In this document: piece after piece, positions 25,001 through 36,340 of the stretch
Layout of the letters: every line of letters starts with the position of its first letter
How positions within the stretch are numbered: position 1 is the stretch's first letter
Source: Xenoacremonium recifei
Taxonomy: Eukaryota; Ascomycota; Sordariomycetes; Hypocreales; Nectriaceae
DNA length: 64,000 nucleotides
Assembly: GCA_012184525.1 (NCBI GenBank)
Contig: WOFQ01000023.1
Span: 310,001-374,000 of the forward strand
Direction: 5' to 3'
Notes under the pieces: generated by a model
The model's input: the letters and a program-made list of their open reading frames with translations, nothing else
Databases searched by the model: none
Told to the model about the DNA's origin: nothing
Position numbers and translations under genes: made by a program

Positions 25001-26888
25001 ACTATGACGGTTCGCGAGGCTCTAGAGTTCAGTGCTCTTCTGCGCCAATCAGCAGAGACTCCCAGAGAAGAAAGACTGGCCTACGTCGAGCAAGTCATTG
25101 AAATGCTTGATATGCAGCAGTTCTCAGATGCTGTTATTGGTGTTCCGGGAGAAGGATTGAATGTTGAACAGAGAAAAAGGTTAACTATAGGTGTCGAACT
25201 CGCCGCTCGCCCTCAACTCCTCGTTTTCCTGGACGAGCCAACTTCCGGCCTTGACTCCCAGACTTCTTGGGCGATATGCGATTTAATTGAGAGGCTTACT
25301 GCCAGTAGCCAAGCAGTGCTATGCACGATCCATCAGCCATCCGCCATTTTATTCCAGAGGTTTGATCGTCTACTGCTTCTGGCTCCTGGAGGGAAAACAG
25401 TTTACTTCGGACGTAAGACACTTGCAAATAAACCTTCTCATGCTTATAGCTAACACGCACTCTAGACCTCGGACACAAGTCAATGACTTTGTTGGAATAC
25501 CTTCAGCGAAATGGGGCTCGCCCTTGTCCACCAGACGCAAACCCCGCCGAGTATATGCTTCAGGTCATTCAACCGCCCGCCGATGGGTCGGAAGGCACGG
25601 ACTGGCATGGGATCTGGCGCAGCTCCCCAGAATATGCGGAAGTCAAGCATCAGCTCGCGCAGCTCAATGCATTGTGTGTTACGAGATCAAATAGGTACAT
25701 CGAAGAGGATGACGGCGAGAGATCACAACATCAGGAGTTCGTTGCTTCGTTTAGAACGCAATTCTGCCAGGTTCTGGTCCGAACATGGAAGCATTTCTGG
25801 AGGTCACCAACATACATCTGGTCACGAATCATTCTTATAGTTCTCTCTGTGAGTGCAGACACTTTGCATGGGGTTCCAGAGGCTGACATTGTGGCGATAG
25901 TCCCTATACTTGGGGTTCAGCTTCAGCGCGAACAATACCATCCAAGGACTGCAGAATCAGTTGTACGCCATATTTATGTTTCTAGTTCTGTTTGGAAACG
26001 TCAATGAGCAGATAATGCCCATGTTTGTTCCTCAACGAGATCTTTACGAGGTCCGAGAACGGCCGTCAAAGATCTACCGTTGGAACAGTACGTCTATCGT
26101 TTCTCATATCCTCCTCCGTGCTTCGTAGCTGACATTACTATGCAGCATTCGTAATTGCCAATATCCTCGTCGAGATCTTTTGGAATACGATGGTTACACT
26201 TTTGATGTATTTCTGCTGGTACTATCCTGTGGGCTTCGTCCAAAATACCACACCAGATGACGAAAACATCCGTGGCTTCCTGGTCTTTCTTTTCCTGTGG
26301 ATGTTCATGCTCTTCACTAGCACCTTCTCACACTTCGCAATCACCTGGGTCAGAACTGCTGAGGAGGCAGGTGTCTTGGCCTCGCTTCTCTGGATGCTCT
26401 GCATCTCCTTCTGTGGGTAAGTCAACGACCTTTTTCTCCGTGGTACGTTATAGGAACTAACGGAATCAAGCGTTGGCGTCCCTCGAGTGGACATTCCAAA
26501 CTTCTGGCAATTCATGTATTACGTCTCACCTGGCACGTATCTGATAAGCGGAGTCATGTCAGCAGCTGTCTCGGGGTCAAACGTTACTTGCGCAAGCAAC
26601 GAAATTCTGAGCATGGCTCCTCCGAGCGGAATGACCTGCGGCGAGTTTCTGGGACCATTTGTTGAATACGCGGGAGGAGCCATCCTGAACAAAGATTCGC
26701 AGGAGTTCTGCGATTACTGCGCACTGGCAACAACAAATGAGTTCTTGGCCGGCTTCGATATCTACTACAAGGACAGATGGAGGAATTTCGGTCTGCTCTG
26801 GGCGTATGTCCTGTTCAACGTGGGTGCAGCCATTGGTCTCTACTGGTTGTTTAGAGTTCCTCGGGGTAATGGAGTAAGGCGGACATAG
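22054..26888 (+). CDS. Full-length PDR/ABCG-type ABC transporter
   Basis: Eleven exons: 22054-22522, 22584-23035, 23085-23181, 23234-23721, 23787-24382, 24439-24790, 24842-25412, 25466-25848, 25901-26087, 26146-26416, 26471-26888; 1427 aa. The layout is (NBD-TMD)x2, the fungal pleiotropic-drug-resistance order. NBD1 has the degenerate Walker [10 protein letters not shown] (from G125), signature VSGGERKR and the typical PDR Walker [16 protein letters not shown]2 has a canonical Walker [10 protein letters not shown], a divergent signature LNVEQRKR and Walker [12 protein letters not shown]. Each TMD has about six membrane segments and a Cys-containing outer loop near the end. The family exports hydrophobic drugs, plant defence compounds or self-made metabolites across the plasma membrane. 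Neighbours give no hint of its substrate. Confidence 0.94.
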
Positions 26889-26972
26889 AATTAAATCGGC
26901 TTCCGGATATTCGATGTCTTTCTCGGAGCCTATCTTCTTGTCTTCATAATCTGAGTGGGAGAAGAAACCGGT

Positions 26973-27091
26973 ACATACGACCATACCCATCGGAGAATCT
27001 CGGGTCCCGTCCGCTCCCCTGTAAGCAAGCCGATGAGGGGCGGATTAGTAGTTGGGTCGGTGACGACCAGCGAATCCCCGCTGTTGTATGT
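26973..27091 (+). rRNA. 5S ribosomal RNA gene
   Basis: A 119-nt gene starting acatacgacc and ending gttgtatgt; these ends pair to form helix I. Internal landmarks are the conserved ggtcccgtccgctc and attagtagttgggtcggtga, then accagcgaat, as in other Pezizomycotina 5S genes. Helix II can form between cccatcgg and ccgatgaggg. It lies 84 nt after the ABC transporter stop and on the same strand. Dispersed single 5S genes are normal in this fungal group. RNA polymerase III should transcribe it from its internal promoter. Confidence 0.95.
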
Positions 27092-27092
27092 A

Positions 27093-27112
27093 TTTTTTTT
27101 TTTTTTTTTTTT
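27093..27112 (+). terminator. Pol III T-tract terminator of the 5S gene
   Basis: A run of 20 T beginning two bases after the 5S 3' end. Four or more T suffices for Pol III; this one is much longer than needed and could vary in length between strains. Confidence 0.85.
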
Positions 27113-27571
27113 GCAATTTTTTGCAATTTATCTGTGTCGTTTTATATGTCTTCTTTTGCTTAGGCCTGCGTTTACAAGTGGGAGGTGTTAGCGCCACACG
27201 GCTTACTTGGGGATTTCCCTGTTCGAAGTGCTGCGCCTCTTTTTTGCTTTATTAGTTCGTTGCCTAGTTTCAGGTCAGGCTCAGCCCTCCAACAGTGCTT
27301 ATCCAGCGCTGTAAATGAACCGGGGGTCTTCTATATCAGGATTTCTCCGCCACAACTTCTTCTGCTAATCTCGATCCTGTCAGCCTGCGCCAGGGTCAAA
27401 GATATATCGTAGCCTGAGGTATCGCTTTGTCGCTTAAAGGTTCAATAAACACGTGATTAAGACCCGCAACGATGGTGCCTGCCTGTTCGGTGCCTTGCCG
27501 ATCTGTCAATAAACCCAACTCGATGTGTCTTCTTGGGTCAAACCAGCAATCTTCATCTTTCTTCTTCGAGC
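27113..27571. other. Intergenic, promoter of the NACHT-ankyrin gene
   Basis: A short direct duplication (tgcaatttttt then tgcaattta) follows the T-tract. The rest is non-coding and includes the 5' flank of the receptor gene. Confidence 0.5.
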
Positions 27572-30500
27572 ATGTCAGTTTCAGGCAATACAGCAGACGA
27601 GTACGACATCGTTGATCATGATGAAACGGCCCTGAGCCCAGAAGTCATCGCTCAGATCCGCGAATGGCTTCAACCCACAGACTACCTGGCCGAGTCTGGC
27701 GAGTTCCGTCGTCACCTGGCGTCCAGAGCTCCCGATACTGGGCTCTGGATCTGTGAGACAGAAGAGTACAAAAAATGGCATGACTCGGGGGATCATGGCA
27801 GCCTTTGGATCAAAGGCGTTCCCGGGGCTGGAAAGTCGGTGATGGCCGCATCGCTCGTTCAGCACTTGAAGACAACAGAGGACTGTCCGGTGCTGTTCTT
27901 CTTCTTCCGCAACATTGTCGCTGCCAACTTCTCGCCGCGGGCTCTCATTCAAGACTGGCTGGCCCAGCTTCTGCCCAATTCGCCAAAGCTACAATTCGCA
28001 CTTCAGTTGCGCCTGAAGAGCAGTCTGGCTGAGACATCTGACAATGATCTCATTCAACTCTTTCTGGATGGGCTTTCATGCGTTCCAAAGGTGTACTGTG
28101 TTGGGGATGCACTCGATGAGATGACGACGGAGAACAGGCCGTTTCTCGACAAATTGAATGGCCTAGCCACGTATCGTCCGCGCTCGCTAAAGTTGCTCAT
28201 CACCAGTCGACCTAAGCAATACCTGCAGAGCGCTTTGCGAGACTCATCAATCGTGCACATTAGTCTCCAGCAGCGACTCGTGGATGCTGATTTGACCTCC
28301 TATCTCAAACATCGATTTGATGTCGCGCCCAAGTCTGCTTCTCAATTACACCTCAGGGAACACGTTGTCAAAATGGTCGCGAGGAGATCTGAGGGCCTGT
28401 TCCTTTATGCGAAGCTCACCATGGATCAGGTTGAAGGTGCTTTGCTATCCAGTGAGCCGGTAAATGTCGATTCCCTCGAACAGTCACTTCCTCTCGGCCT
28501 GGAGCAGACATACAACAGCGTGCTGGCCAAACAACGTGAAGACCATGCAGTCAGTACAGCCGTCCAAGTGCTCGTCCTCGGAGCAGTCACTCATGCCTCG
28601 CGACCCCTACGCCTGTACGAACTTGCAAGTCTTGTGCAGTGTGTCTGTCCCGATCTCAACCCAACTGGAGGATATAAAGTCCTTGTCGGCAGTTGCTGCG
28701 GTCCCTTGGTTGAGATTCTGGAAGACGAGACTCTTCAAGTCATTCACCATTCATTCACTGAGTTTTTGCGTGGTGATACTCGTGGCGAAAACGCAAGGGT
28801 ACGGTCATCGTCCGAGTTTCCCATCATCGACTCTGGCGAAGCGCACAAGCGCATGGCCCTCGGCTGTCTCCGGTATCTCCAATCCGGCTCATTGCTCCTC
28901 GAGGGCGAGATAGCCGACACGACAGTCGCTAACGCCTCCATCACCTACCGAAAGCCTCGACACCAGGTCGATTTCAACAAAGAACACTATGAGCAGTCCA
29001 TTCTCGGGGTGAAAGAAGAAGAGGACCCGTTCGACTACAGGGAGGCTCGTCTACAGTATCCTTTCCTCCACTACGCAGTGGGAAACTGGTCATACCACGC
29101 CAGCCGCTACGATGTGAGGGACGAAGATCTATTCTCTGCTGTGACAGAATTTCTTAATCCTAGCAGCCTGGCCTTCCTTCGCTGGCTAGTTCTTGAATGG
29201 GGCTCGACGTCCAAAAGCAAGGGAACCACAGAGGGCATTCCCACAGCGCTTCACATTGCTGCTTTCTCCGGCATGTCTGCCCTTGCCAGCGAGCTGATTG
29301 ACCAAGGCCTATCTGTCTCTGAAAAAGACGCACAGGAACGGGCTCCATTGCACTGGGCTGCTACTAATGGTCATGCAAAGGTGGCATCATTGCTTATCCA
29401 GCATGGAGCAGATCCTGACAGTGCGGACGGGCGCGGTCTGAAACCAATACATCTCGCAGCCCTGAGAAACCAGACCTCCGTGGTGACCGTCTTACTCCGG
29501 GCTAGTGTCGAGCCTGAGACCATCAAGACGAGAGAGAGCCGTGCCGGGCGTCTCTTGGGTGGTGAAACTTCCACCATAGGGGAGACCGCGATTTACTACG
29601 CCAGTCAAGCTGGACACACCGAGACTGTGCTTGCGATGGTTTCATTCTGCAAGCCAAAGGTGCTCGAACAGCTTCTGTGTGAGTGCTGTCGCTATGGCCG
29701 CGACGACAGTGTCTTGGGGATTTTAGCAACATCCAATGCGTCTGCCAACGCCTCATATCAAGGAGCAACCGCCCTATACCGGGCTTGTGGATCGACCAAT
29801 GTGAGGATCGTTGAGGCCCTTCTCAGTCGAGGTGCAGATGCCCGGAAGACTTCAAGCTGGTCCAACAGAGATAGACGACGCGGTTTCGGCACCTCCAAAG
29901 CTGATAAGGAATCACCACTGCACCACCTCGTATCGAGATGGACCGAAGAAAATAATACCGCCTGCAAGGCCATCTTGCGGCTACTGGTCAAAGCTGGCGT
30001 TGACCTTGATCAGCTTGATGGTGACGGATTCACTGCGCTGCACTGGACAGCTAAGAGTAACAATGTTCGTGTTCCTGCTATGCGAGCCTTAGTGGAAGCT
30101 GGTGCAGACGTGCAAAAGACTGACCCTGGCGGGGATACAACCCTTCATCGCGTGTTCCGCGCATACCGTGATCCTGAAGCTGTGCGTCTCCTTATAGAGC
30201 ATGGCAGCGATCCAAACAGGAGGGGGGACAGAGGAGAAACAGCTTTGCACTGCTGTCTTGAACAGCCTGGCATGGTTAGGGGCATTGAGAACACCGAGGC
30301 TATCGTCAAGTATCTCCTCGAACATGGGGCCGATCCCAACGCAAAGAATAATTACGGGTCTACACCTATTCTCCGGGCCATGTCATCTGGTCCCGCTGTG
30401 TTTCGTATTCTTTTCTCTAGGTGCGACGATGATGCGGTCAAAAAGCAGTGCTGGTTTTCGCTCGCAGATAGGTACAAAGTTGAGGACTTTGTCATTTGTC

Positions 30501-33500
30501 TCGAGATGCTGCTAGCCGAAGGCATAGACATTAACACGCGACGCAGCCATGACGGACGGACTCTCTACCTCTGTTGCCTCAAAAATGATGAGAAGCTGCG
30601 TGTGCTTCGAGACCGCGGCGCAAATCCCCGCGAGGTAGATGACTATGGAAACAACTCTCTGCATGTTCTCTGTTCGGGAAATGTCATCATGCGTGATCGT
30701 TTCGAGAAGATCATGGCCGAGGACGGTATCGATCCCCTCGAGAGAAATAATCGAGGAGAAACACTGCTTCACCACGTTGCCGGCTGGTACAATCGAGATC
30801 CCAAGTTTGATGGCTTCATACGATGGCTGATCAGCCTTGGGATCCCCATCAATGCTGTCGACAATGAAGGGCGCTCTGTTCTACATATTACCCAGAGAAC
30901 TAGCCGCTACGGACAAACCGTTTTCGTCAGTTCCAATCTTGGCAAGGCCGATCGTACCGATCATACCCACGAACGAGTCACGTTCATTGAGGCACTCAAG
31001 ACTGGTGGTGAGATCAACTTTGAGCTCCGGGACAAGAATGGTCTCGCCCCTGTCCATATGGCAGCAATGCGATCCGGCATAGCTCTTGCACATTTGGTTG
31101 CTGTTGGCGCGGATTTGGGCTTCCTGACAGGAGATTCACAAAACGTTCTTCATCTTGCCTGTCGCGCCCGTCAACCCGACATTGTTGGCCAGATCCTAGA
31201 CCAGGAATCATCCGTCGACGTCAACCAAAGGGATGAATTCGATAGGACGCCTCTATACTACGCTTGTACCTCCGGAAAGCCAGAGTCAGTGGCCTTTCTA
31301 CTGAACCACGGTGCCGATGTGAACATCGTGGATGAGGATGATCGCACTCCTCTACACACCTGCGCTGAGTTTAGAGCGGAGCAGGACCTTTGGGACGCCC
31401 GTTGGCATCGAGACCGGTGGCTACGAGAGCCTCCCAGACAGGATAGCTTTCGCCCAGACTCATTTCGACCACCAGGGTATGTTGGAGATCCATGGTATGC
31501 TAATCGATATGGAGAGCCACGGGCGAATATCCGCAGGTCTCTCTTCCCTGAGCTTATTACGATCGTCAAGATGCTTCTGGCCGCCGGTGTAGACGTGGCA
31601 GCCGTAGACGAGAAGAATCGGACAGCATTAGACGTTGCGCTTGACGAGGGCTGTGCTGAAGTCATCGAGGTCTTCGGCAATGACAACAAGCTTTTCCTTG
31701 CAGCAAGCGAGAATTTAAAGAGCAACAAGAAGACTAAAGAAATGACCAACCAGCACCGGTCTTGGATGAGGACGCAAATGATGCTGATGCGGCCAAGGTC
31801 TGCTCAGCAAGTCCTAAGCCAGGATCCGTCTATCTTTGATCAAGTCCTCGAGTCTCCCTCTATGTATCTGGATCTTGTCACAAGCGAGGATGCCGTACGA
31901 ATAATCAGCCAGACGTATGAAGCTAATCCACTCAACGGGTCCTTGTATTCTCTTCTTGAGGTCCTCTTGAAGCCAAATCATCTAGAAGTGGCCGAGCATG
32001 TGCCTCAACTCGTCTTGCATTATAGCTCATTTGAGCTTACCAAGGCCGCGATGGTGAGGATGCACAGAGAGACAAAAAAGAGACCACAAAACATTCTCAC
32101 TCCGCTTCAGCTCGCATGCCAATGCTCTGAGCCGAATATGTTGATGTTGAAGGCCCTTGCTGAGAAGCTTCACGTTGACATCAATGGACAATGTGCGACT
32201 CTCGACGGGCAGCGCTATGCTCGCGACTCGCAAATTGTTCCCGGAGGTACTGCTCTCCATGTGCTGGCATCAGCTGATAGCTGGTGGCAGGTGGAAGGAC
32301 TGAGATACCTGCTTCAACGTGGCGCTGCCGTGGATATTCGAGATGAGAAGGGCCAAACTCCATTACATATTGCAGCTCGAGGCAAGCATAGCACACACAA
32401 TGAAGTTGAAGGGTTCTGGAGACTCAATGCCGTGCGTGTTCTCCTTGATCACGGGGCGGATCCGAATGCCTTGGACAAGGAAGAGTTGACGGCTCTACAC
32501 AAGGCCTCCGGAGCGCCAGATATCTTGCGCGAATTGCTTCGTCGGGGCGCAGACGCTTCACTCGGAGAGACTAGTCCGCTCTTCTTGGCCATTCATGACC
32601 AAAACCTAGGAGCATTCGAAGCATTGCTCGATGCTGGAGTCAGTGTAGACTCGATTGATGAGAAGCGCCATAGCCGTGACATCCACTACTCGCTCCGAGA
32701 ATCGCGAAATGTCTACGCTCTTCTATGCACAGCTTACGCTGAGGAGCTCAACAGCCACGTGCCGGAGTCGGTGCCGTTGCTACGTGCCTTAGTTGAGCGC
32801 GGAGCCAGTTTGTATCAGCCTCTTAACGACACCGAGACGATGATTCACTTCCTCTTCGAGTACCCCGAGTATGAGGTGTCGGACACGTTACTATCTGAGC
32901 CGTGTGTCTCGCGAATCGACTTTAATCGTCGTGACCAGCGAGGTCGAACGGTTTTGATGGCGGCATGCCATTGGCGTGATGTCCTGCCTGGATATTCGCA
33001 CAAGCATTGGGACCCCAAGGCTACCGGTTTGCCTATCCGGATCCTCGATCACGGTGCAGATGTCACACTCATTGATAAAGAGGGCAAGACGGCTCTCCAT
33101 TATATTCTAGAGAACCCAGGGATGCCCGACGACGTGCTGATCCAGTTCATCAACCATGATAAGGTCGCGCCGATTCTCTTGGTCAACGACGCCGCCGGAT
33201 TCTCGCCATTCCACTATGCTCTCCGCCTGCTTCGGCCAGCGATCTGCGAGTTATTGCTCTCAAAAGGCGCCAAACTGTTGGAACCGGATCCCAACGGCCA
33301 AACAGCTTTGCATCACATTGCAACTCAAGGTTTCCAGACTCGTCGAGAGAGATTTTCTGAGGGACACCTGAGCATTGACCTGCCAAAGGACTACTTCGAC
33401 CAATGTCTTGCCCTCTGGAAGCGCTTCATTGCCGAGGGAGGCACCATCAACCTCGCCGACAAGGCAGGGAACACTCCTCTACTGACGTACGTCTTGTCGC

Positions 33501-33799
33501 CGGGCACAGACGGCCACCGCTATGAAAAGGGCTACGTGTGTCACAAGGAGCACTACGATAAGTTATTTCCTGTGGATAGCGGCGTTGATGTCTATGCCGT
33601 TAATGCAGATGGAGAGACTGCGCTGCACCTGATCGCGAGGCGTAGTCCGAGGGGCTCTGAGCATGACCCGGTGCTGTTTGAGATGATGATGGCGAAAGGA
33701 CTGGATCCTTTGAAGGAGGATGGGAAGGGGAGGAGTGCGCTGGACGTTGCGAGTGCATGTGAACAGGACGAGATCGTAAAGATTTTGGGGCGAAAGTAG
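27572..33799 (+). CDS. NACHT-ankyrin repeat protein (NLR-like STAND ATPase)
   Basis: A single open frame of 2075 aa without introns. The first ATG in frame is 27572 (MSVSGNTADEYD); the frame opens earlier but without ATG. Residues about 25-80 carry a short conserved lead (IREWLQPTDYLAESGEF). The NACHT domain has Walker A GVPGAGKS (82-89, K88) and Walker B VYCVGDALDE (D179 to E183), then TSRP sensor-like sequence. From about residue 555 to the end run some 25 or more ankyrin repeats with consensus pieces such as TPLHIAA and LLDHGADPN; repeats are diverged, not near-identical. The class acts as a ligand-triggered switch; fungal members control heterokaryon incompatibility or non-self recognition. 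No N-terminal effector (HeLo, patatin, PNP) is visible. Confidence 0.93.
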   Translation: MSVSGNTADEYDIVDHDETALSPEVIAQIREWLQPTDYLAESGEFRRHLASRAPDTGLWICETEEYKKWHDSGDHGSLWIKGVPGAGKSVMAASLVQHLKTTEDCPVLFFFFRNIVAANFSPRALIQDWLAQLLPNSPKLQFALQLRLKSSLAETSDNDLIQLFLDGLSCVPKVYCVGDALDEMTTENRPFLDKLNGLATYRPRSLKLLITSRPKQYLQSALRDSSIVHISLQQRLVDADLTSYLKHRFDVAPKSASQLHLREHVVKMVARRSEGLFLYAKLTMDQVEGALLSSEPVNVDSLEQSLPLGLEQTYNSVLAKQREDHAVSTAVQVLVLGAVTHASRPLRLYELASLVQCVCPDLNPTGGYKVLVGSCCGPLVEILEDETLQVIHHSFTEFLRGDTRGENARVRSSSEFPIIDSGEAHKRMALGCLRYLQSGSLLLEGEIADTTVANASITYRKPRHQVDFNKEHYEQSILGVKEEEDPFDYREARLQYPFLHYAVGNWSYHASRYDVRDEDLFSAVTEFLNPSSLAFLRWLVLEWGSTSKSKGTTEGIPTALHIAAFSGMSALASELIDQGLSVSEKDAQERAPLHWAATNGHAKVASLLIQHGADPDSADGRGLKPIHLAALRNQTSVVTVLLRASVEPETIKTRESRAGRLLGGETSTIGETAIYYASQAGHTETVLAMVSFCKPKVLEQLLCECCRYGRDDSVLGILATSNASANASYQGATALYRACGSTNVRIVEALLSRGADARKTSSWSNRDRRRGFGTSKADKESPLHHLVSRWTEENNTACKAILRLLVKAGVDLDQLDGDGFTALHWTAKSNNVRVPAMRALVEAGADVQKTDPGGDTTLHRVFRAYRDPEAVRLLIEHGSDPNRRGDRGETALHCCLEQPGMVRGIENTEAIVKYLLEHGADPNAKNNYGSTPILRAMSSGPAVFRILFSRCDDDAVKKQCWFSLADRYKVEDFVICLEMLLAEGIDINTRRSHDGRTLYLCCLKNDEKLRVLRDRGANPREVDDYGNNSLHVLCSGNVIMRDRFEKIMAEDGIDPLERNNRGETLLHHVAGWYNRDPKFDGFIRWLISLGIPINAVDNEGRSVLHITQRTSRYGQTVFVSSNLGKADRTDHTHERVTFIEALKTGGEINFELRDKNGLAPVHMAAMRSGIALAHLVAVGADLGFLTGDSQNVLHLACRARQPDIVGQILDQESSVDVNQRDEFDRTPLYYACTSGKPESVAFLLNHGADVNIVDEDDRTPLHTCAEFRAEQDLWDARWHRDRWLREPPRQDSFRPDSFRPPGYVGDPWYANRYGEPRANIRRSLFPELITIVKMLLAAGVDVAAVDEKNRTALDVALDEGCAEVIEVFGNDNKLFLAASENLKSNKKTKEMTNQHRSWMRTQMMLMRPRSAQQVLSQDPSIFDQVLESPSMYLDLVTSEDAVRIISQTYEANPLNGSLYSLLEVLLKPNHLEVAEHVPQLVLHYSSFELTKAAMVRMHRETKKRPQNILTPLQLACQCSEPNMLMLKALAEKLHVDINGQCATLDGQRYARDSQIVPGGTALHVLASADSWWQVEGLRYLLQRGAAVDIRDEKGQTPLHIAARGKHSTHNEVEGFWRLNAVRVLLDHGADPNALDKEELTALHKASGAPDILRELLRRGADASLGETSPLFLAIHDQNLGAFEALLDAGVSVDSIDEKRHSRDIHYSLRESRNVYALLCTAYAEELNSHVPESVPLLRALVERGASLYQPLNDTETMIHFLFEYPEYEVSDTLLSEPCVSRIDFNRRDQRGRTVLMAACHWRDVLPGYSHKHWDPKATGLPIRILDHGADVTLIDKEGKTALHYILENPGMPDDVLIQFINHDKVAPILLVNDAAGFSPFHYALRLLRPAICELLLSKGAKLLEPDPNGQTALHHIATQGFQTRRERFSEGHLSIDLPKDYFDQCLALWKRFIAEGGTINLADKAGNTPLLTYVLSPGTDGHRYEKGYVCHKEHYDKLFPVDSGVDVYAVNADGETALHLIARRSPRGSEHDPVLFEMMMAKGLDPLKEDGKGRSALDVASACEQDEIVKILGRK

Positions 33800-35142
33800 A
33801 GTTTAGCGTCTGTAGATCTGTGCTTGGATGTCGCAGTCGTAGCATTGACTTTCAAAAATGAATGCCAGAAATTATTTTGATACCCTTGTTCTCTGCATAC
33901 AACAGAGGTAGCGTTCCTCAAATTGGCGCTGTGGATTTAGGCGATGTGAGGCCTGTGACAGGTGCTACTCGTGAAGGGCGATACTTGCAGAGACCATCTT
34001 GACGACACATTAACTCCAGCCCTTGCCCTATTTCTTCATCGAGGCCAACCCGAAAACAACTGAGGGACTAATAATAGCTCTTTTGTTCTTTTCCCTGTCG
34101 CCTCTGTGGTCGGCATTTTTTGCTACCACATTATTGCAGTTAGCTTTGCGGCCTACCCTAGAAGACAAGGCCATTTCTGCCTGCGGCGGTGAATACCAAC
34201 GGGCATTCAGCTGTGAACTTCGTGTTGCGTAATAATGTCGACAGTAGTTCTTGGTGTAACGCAAGACCCTCTAAGCGAGAATCCTAATGTGACTCTCGTG
34301 GGTTGTAGTTGTGGTGAACTGACGATGCTTCCCTTTTTTCATTGTGTAAGAGGGAAATGGCTTTGGGGGCCGTAGCTTCAAAATAAACCACGACGAAGTC
34401 AACACGTGTGACTGGTCACGGACACGTGGCGTGATCCTTTTCGATGGCAAAACGCGTTGGAATCATGCCTTTCAACCGTACCAGAATTCGTCAAGGATGC
34501 ATGACGCGCAGAGGTTACTTCTTTCAAACGGCCGCTTGACACTGATGTCTGCTGCGGCTAGGCCGTAATGCATCCACTAAGATCCGAGCGCGTCTGGCAT
34601 TCCTCCGCATTCGCTTCCAGTGCTTGGGGCCTAACAGGCCATCGGGACATCTCAAGCCACCTCGGCTTTGGACCCGGAGCGCGAATGGCAGCCCGCCGCC
34701 AATCACTAGCTAGCTCCGTAGCCTGCTCCCGCCGGCCTGACATTCCCCCGCAGAGCAACCCGAGAGCGATGCGAAAGGGTGTGAGACCCTGGTCAGAACC
34801 AGCCAATGGCTGCGAGAGCCTCGGACAAGTCTGTCTCAAGCGGATCCGAGCCGCTACTGTTGGGTGCGAGACAGGTGATGATGTCTAAGAGAGCTGGAAG
34901 GTTCAATGTCATAGAAGGCGTAAGTCTACTCCTATAAAGAGAGAAGAGTCCCTCTCCATTACGGCTATTCAGACAGACAAACAAACAAATCCACCAAGCC
35001 TCAACAGCTCACAAAAAAAAAAAAAAAACCCAGTTGAAACATCTCTTTTGTCCGACTCGACATCAATTGCCACAGTATTTCTTAAATACTCGATCTATTG
35101 CTCTAATTGCTCATTCCGCCATACTACGCACCTACCACAGCA
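33800..35142. other. Intergenic
   Basis: 1.34 kb without a supported gene. A 106-codon frame at 34568-34888 lies opposite an equally long minus frame and shows no motif. A run of 17 A at about 35012-35028 lies 120 nt before the SDR start. Confidence 0.5.
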
Positions 35143-36340
35143 ATGGCTTCACTTGGCTTCTTTCGACCTTCGATGCTGAAGCAGAACTTTCCCGGTTCTC
35201 CAAGCTTCAACGAGAAGGACATTCCAGACCTGACTAACAAAGTACGTACCTACTTCCCATTAGAATAACCCCGATTATTTGCTAAAACAAGCATCTCAGG
35301 TCTACATCGTCACCGGATCTAACACTGGCATCGGCAAAGAACTAACCCGGCTGTTGTACAAGGCTAACGCCACCATCTACATGGCATGCCGGACAGAGAG
35401 CAAGGCCCAACAAGCCATGAAGGACATCAAGGCTGCTGCTCCCGACTCCAAAGGCCGACTTGACTTTATCCCACTTGACCTCAGCGACCTGCGCACCATC
35501 AAGCCCGCCTTTCAACAATTTGCTGCCCGGGAGCAGAAGCTCCACGTCCTTTTCAACAATGCCGGAGTTATGGTCCCTCCAAGCGGTCAAAAGACAGCTC
35601 AGGGTTACGACATGCAGCTTGGCACCAACTGTGTTGGCCCGTTCCTTTTCACCCAGCTTCTGACGCCCATTCTTCAAAACACTGCCAAGACTGAGCCTGC
35701 GGGGACGGTTCGGGTTGTCTGGGTGGCGTCTATGGCTGCAGAGCTCTACTCTGTCCACAACGGTATCGACATGAGCAACATCCAAGGAAAGGATTACATC
35801 AAGGAAGGGAACGACATGGAGAAGTATGGTATCAGCAAGGCTGGCAACTATCTGCATAGCCTTGAGTACGCTCGGCGGCATCGCGAAGATGGAATCATCA
35901 GCGTTGTGAGTATCACCAAGCATCAACTGCAAGAAGTCCAAGGGTCATTAACAGCTTCTATCAGGCTATCAACCCCGGTAATTTGGATTCCGAACTGTAC
36001 CGCTCTGTTGACGACAAGTCGGGGATGGAGAAGATGAACCTGAAGGTGTTTGTCAAAATGATGCTGCATCCCGTTGTGTACGGCGCTTATACCGAAATAT
36101 TTGCTGGCCTCTCCGACAAGGTCACTTTGGAGAAGACTGGTGCATGGAGTGTGTACACCCACTTTGCCACCGACCTCACTTGAGACGGAAGACTGACGAT
36201 TAATAGTCGGACCTTGGGGCCGTTTTTTCAACATGCGAAAGGACATTGCCCAGAACGCTCTCCCGGAGTCTGAGGGTGGCCAAGGTGTTGCCTCGAAGTT
36301 CTGGGAGTGGACAGCAGAGCAGGTGGCCGAATTTGCATGA
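35143..36340 (+). CDS. Short-chain dehydrogenase/reductase, retinol-dehydrogenase-like
   Basis: Exons 35143-35241, 35300-35905, 35965-36148 and 36207-36340 give 340 aa. The first exon supplies MASLGFFRPSMLKQNF, then VYIVTGSNTGIGKE (Rossmann), LFNNAGVM, the serine in VASMAAE, YGISKAGN (catalytic YxxxK) and INPGNLDSELYR. The last exon adds GPWGRFF. All three splices restore expected sequence, including VAINPGNL. It is an NADP(H)-type oxidoreductase for retinol-like or steroid-like substrates; the real fungal substrate is unknown. The C-terminus WEWTAEQVAEFA is typical of this subgroup. Confidence 0.9.

Noticed and set aside
27533..27571. 13-codon extension of the NACHT-ankyrin frame
   Set aside because: It begins with TTG, not ATG; the first ATG is at 27572.
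31258..31749. 163-codon minus-strand frame in the ankyrin region
   Set aside because: Shadow of the ankyrin coding bias.
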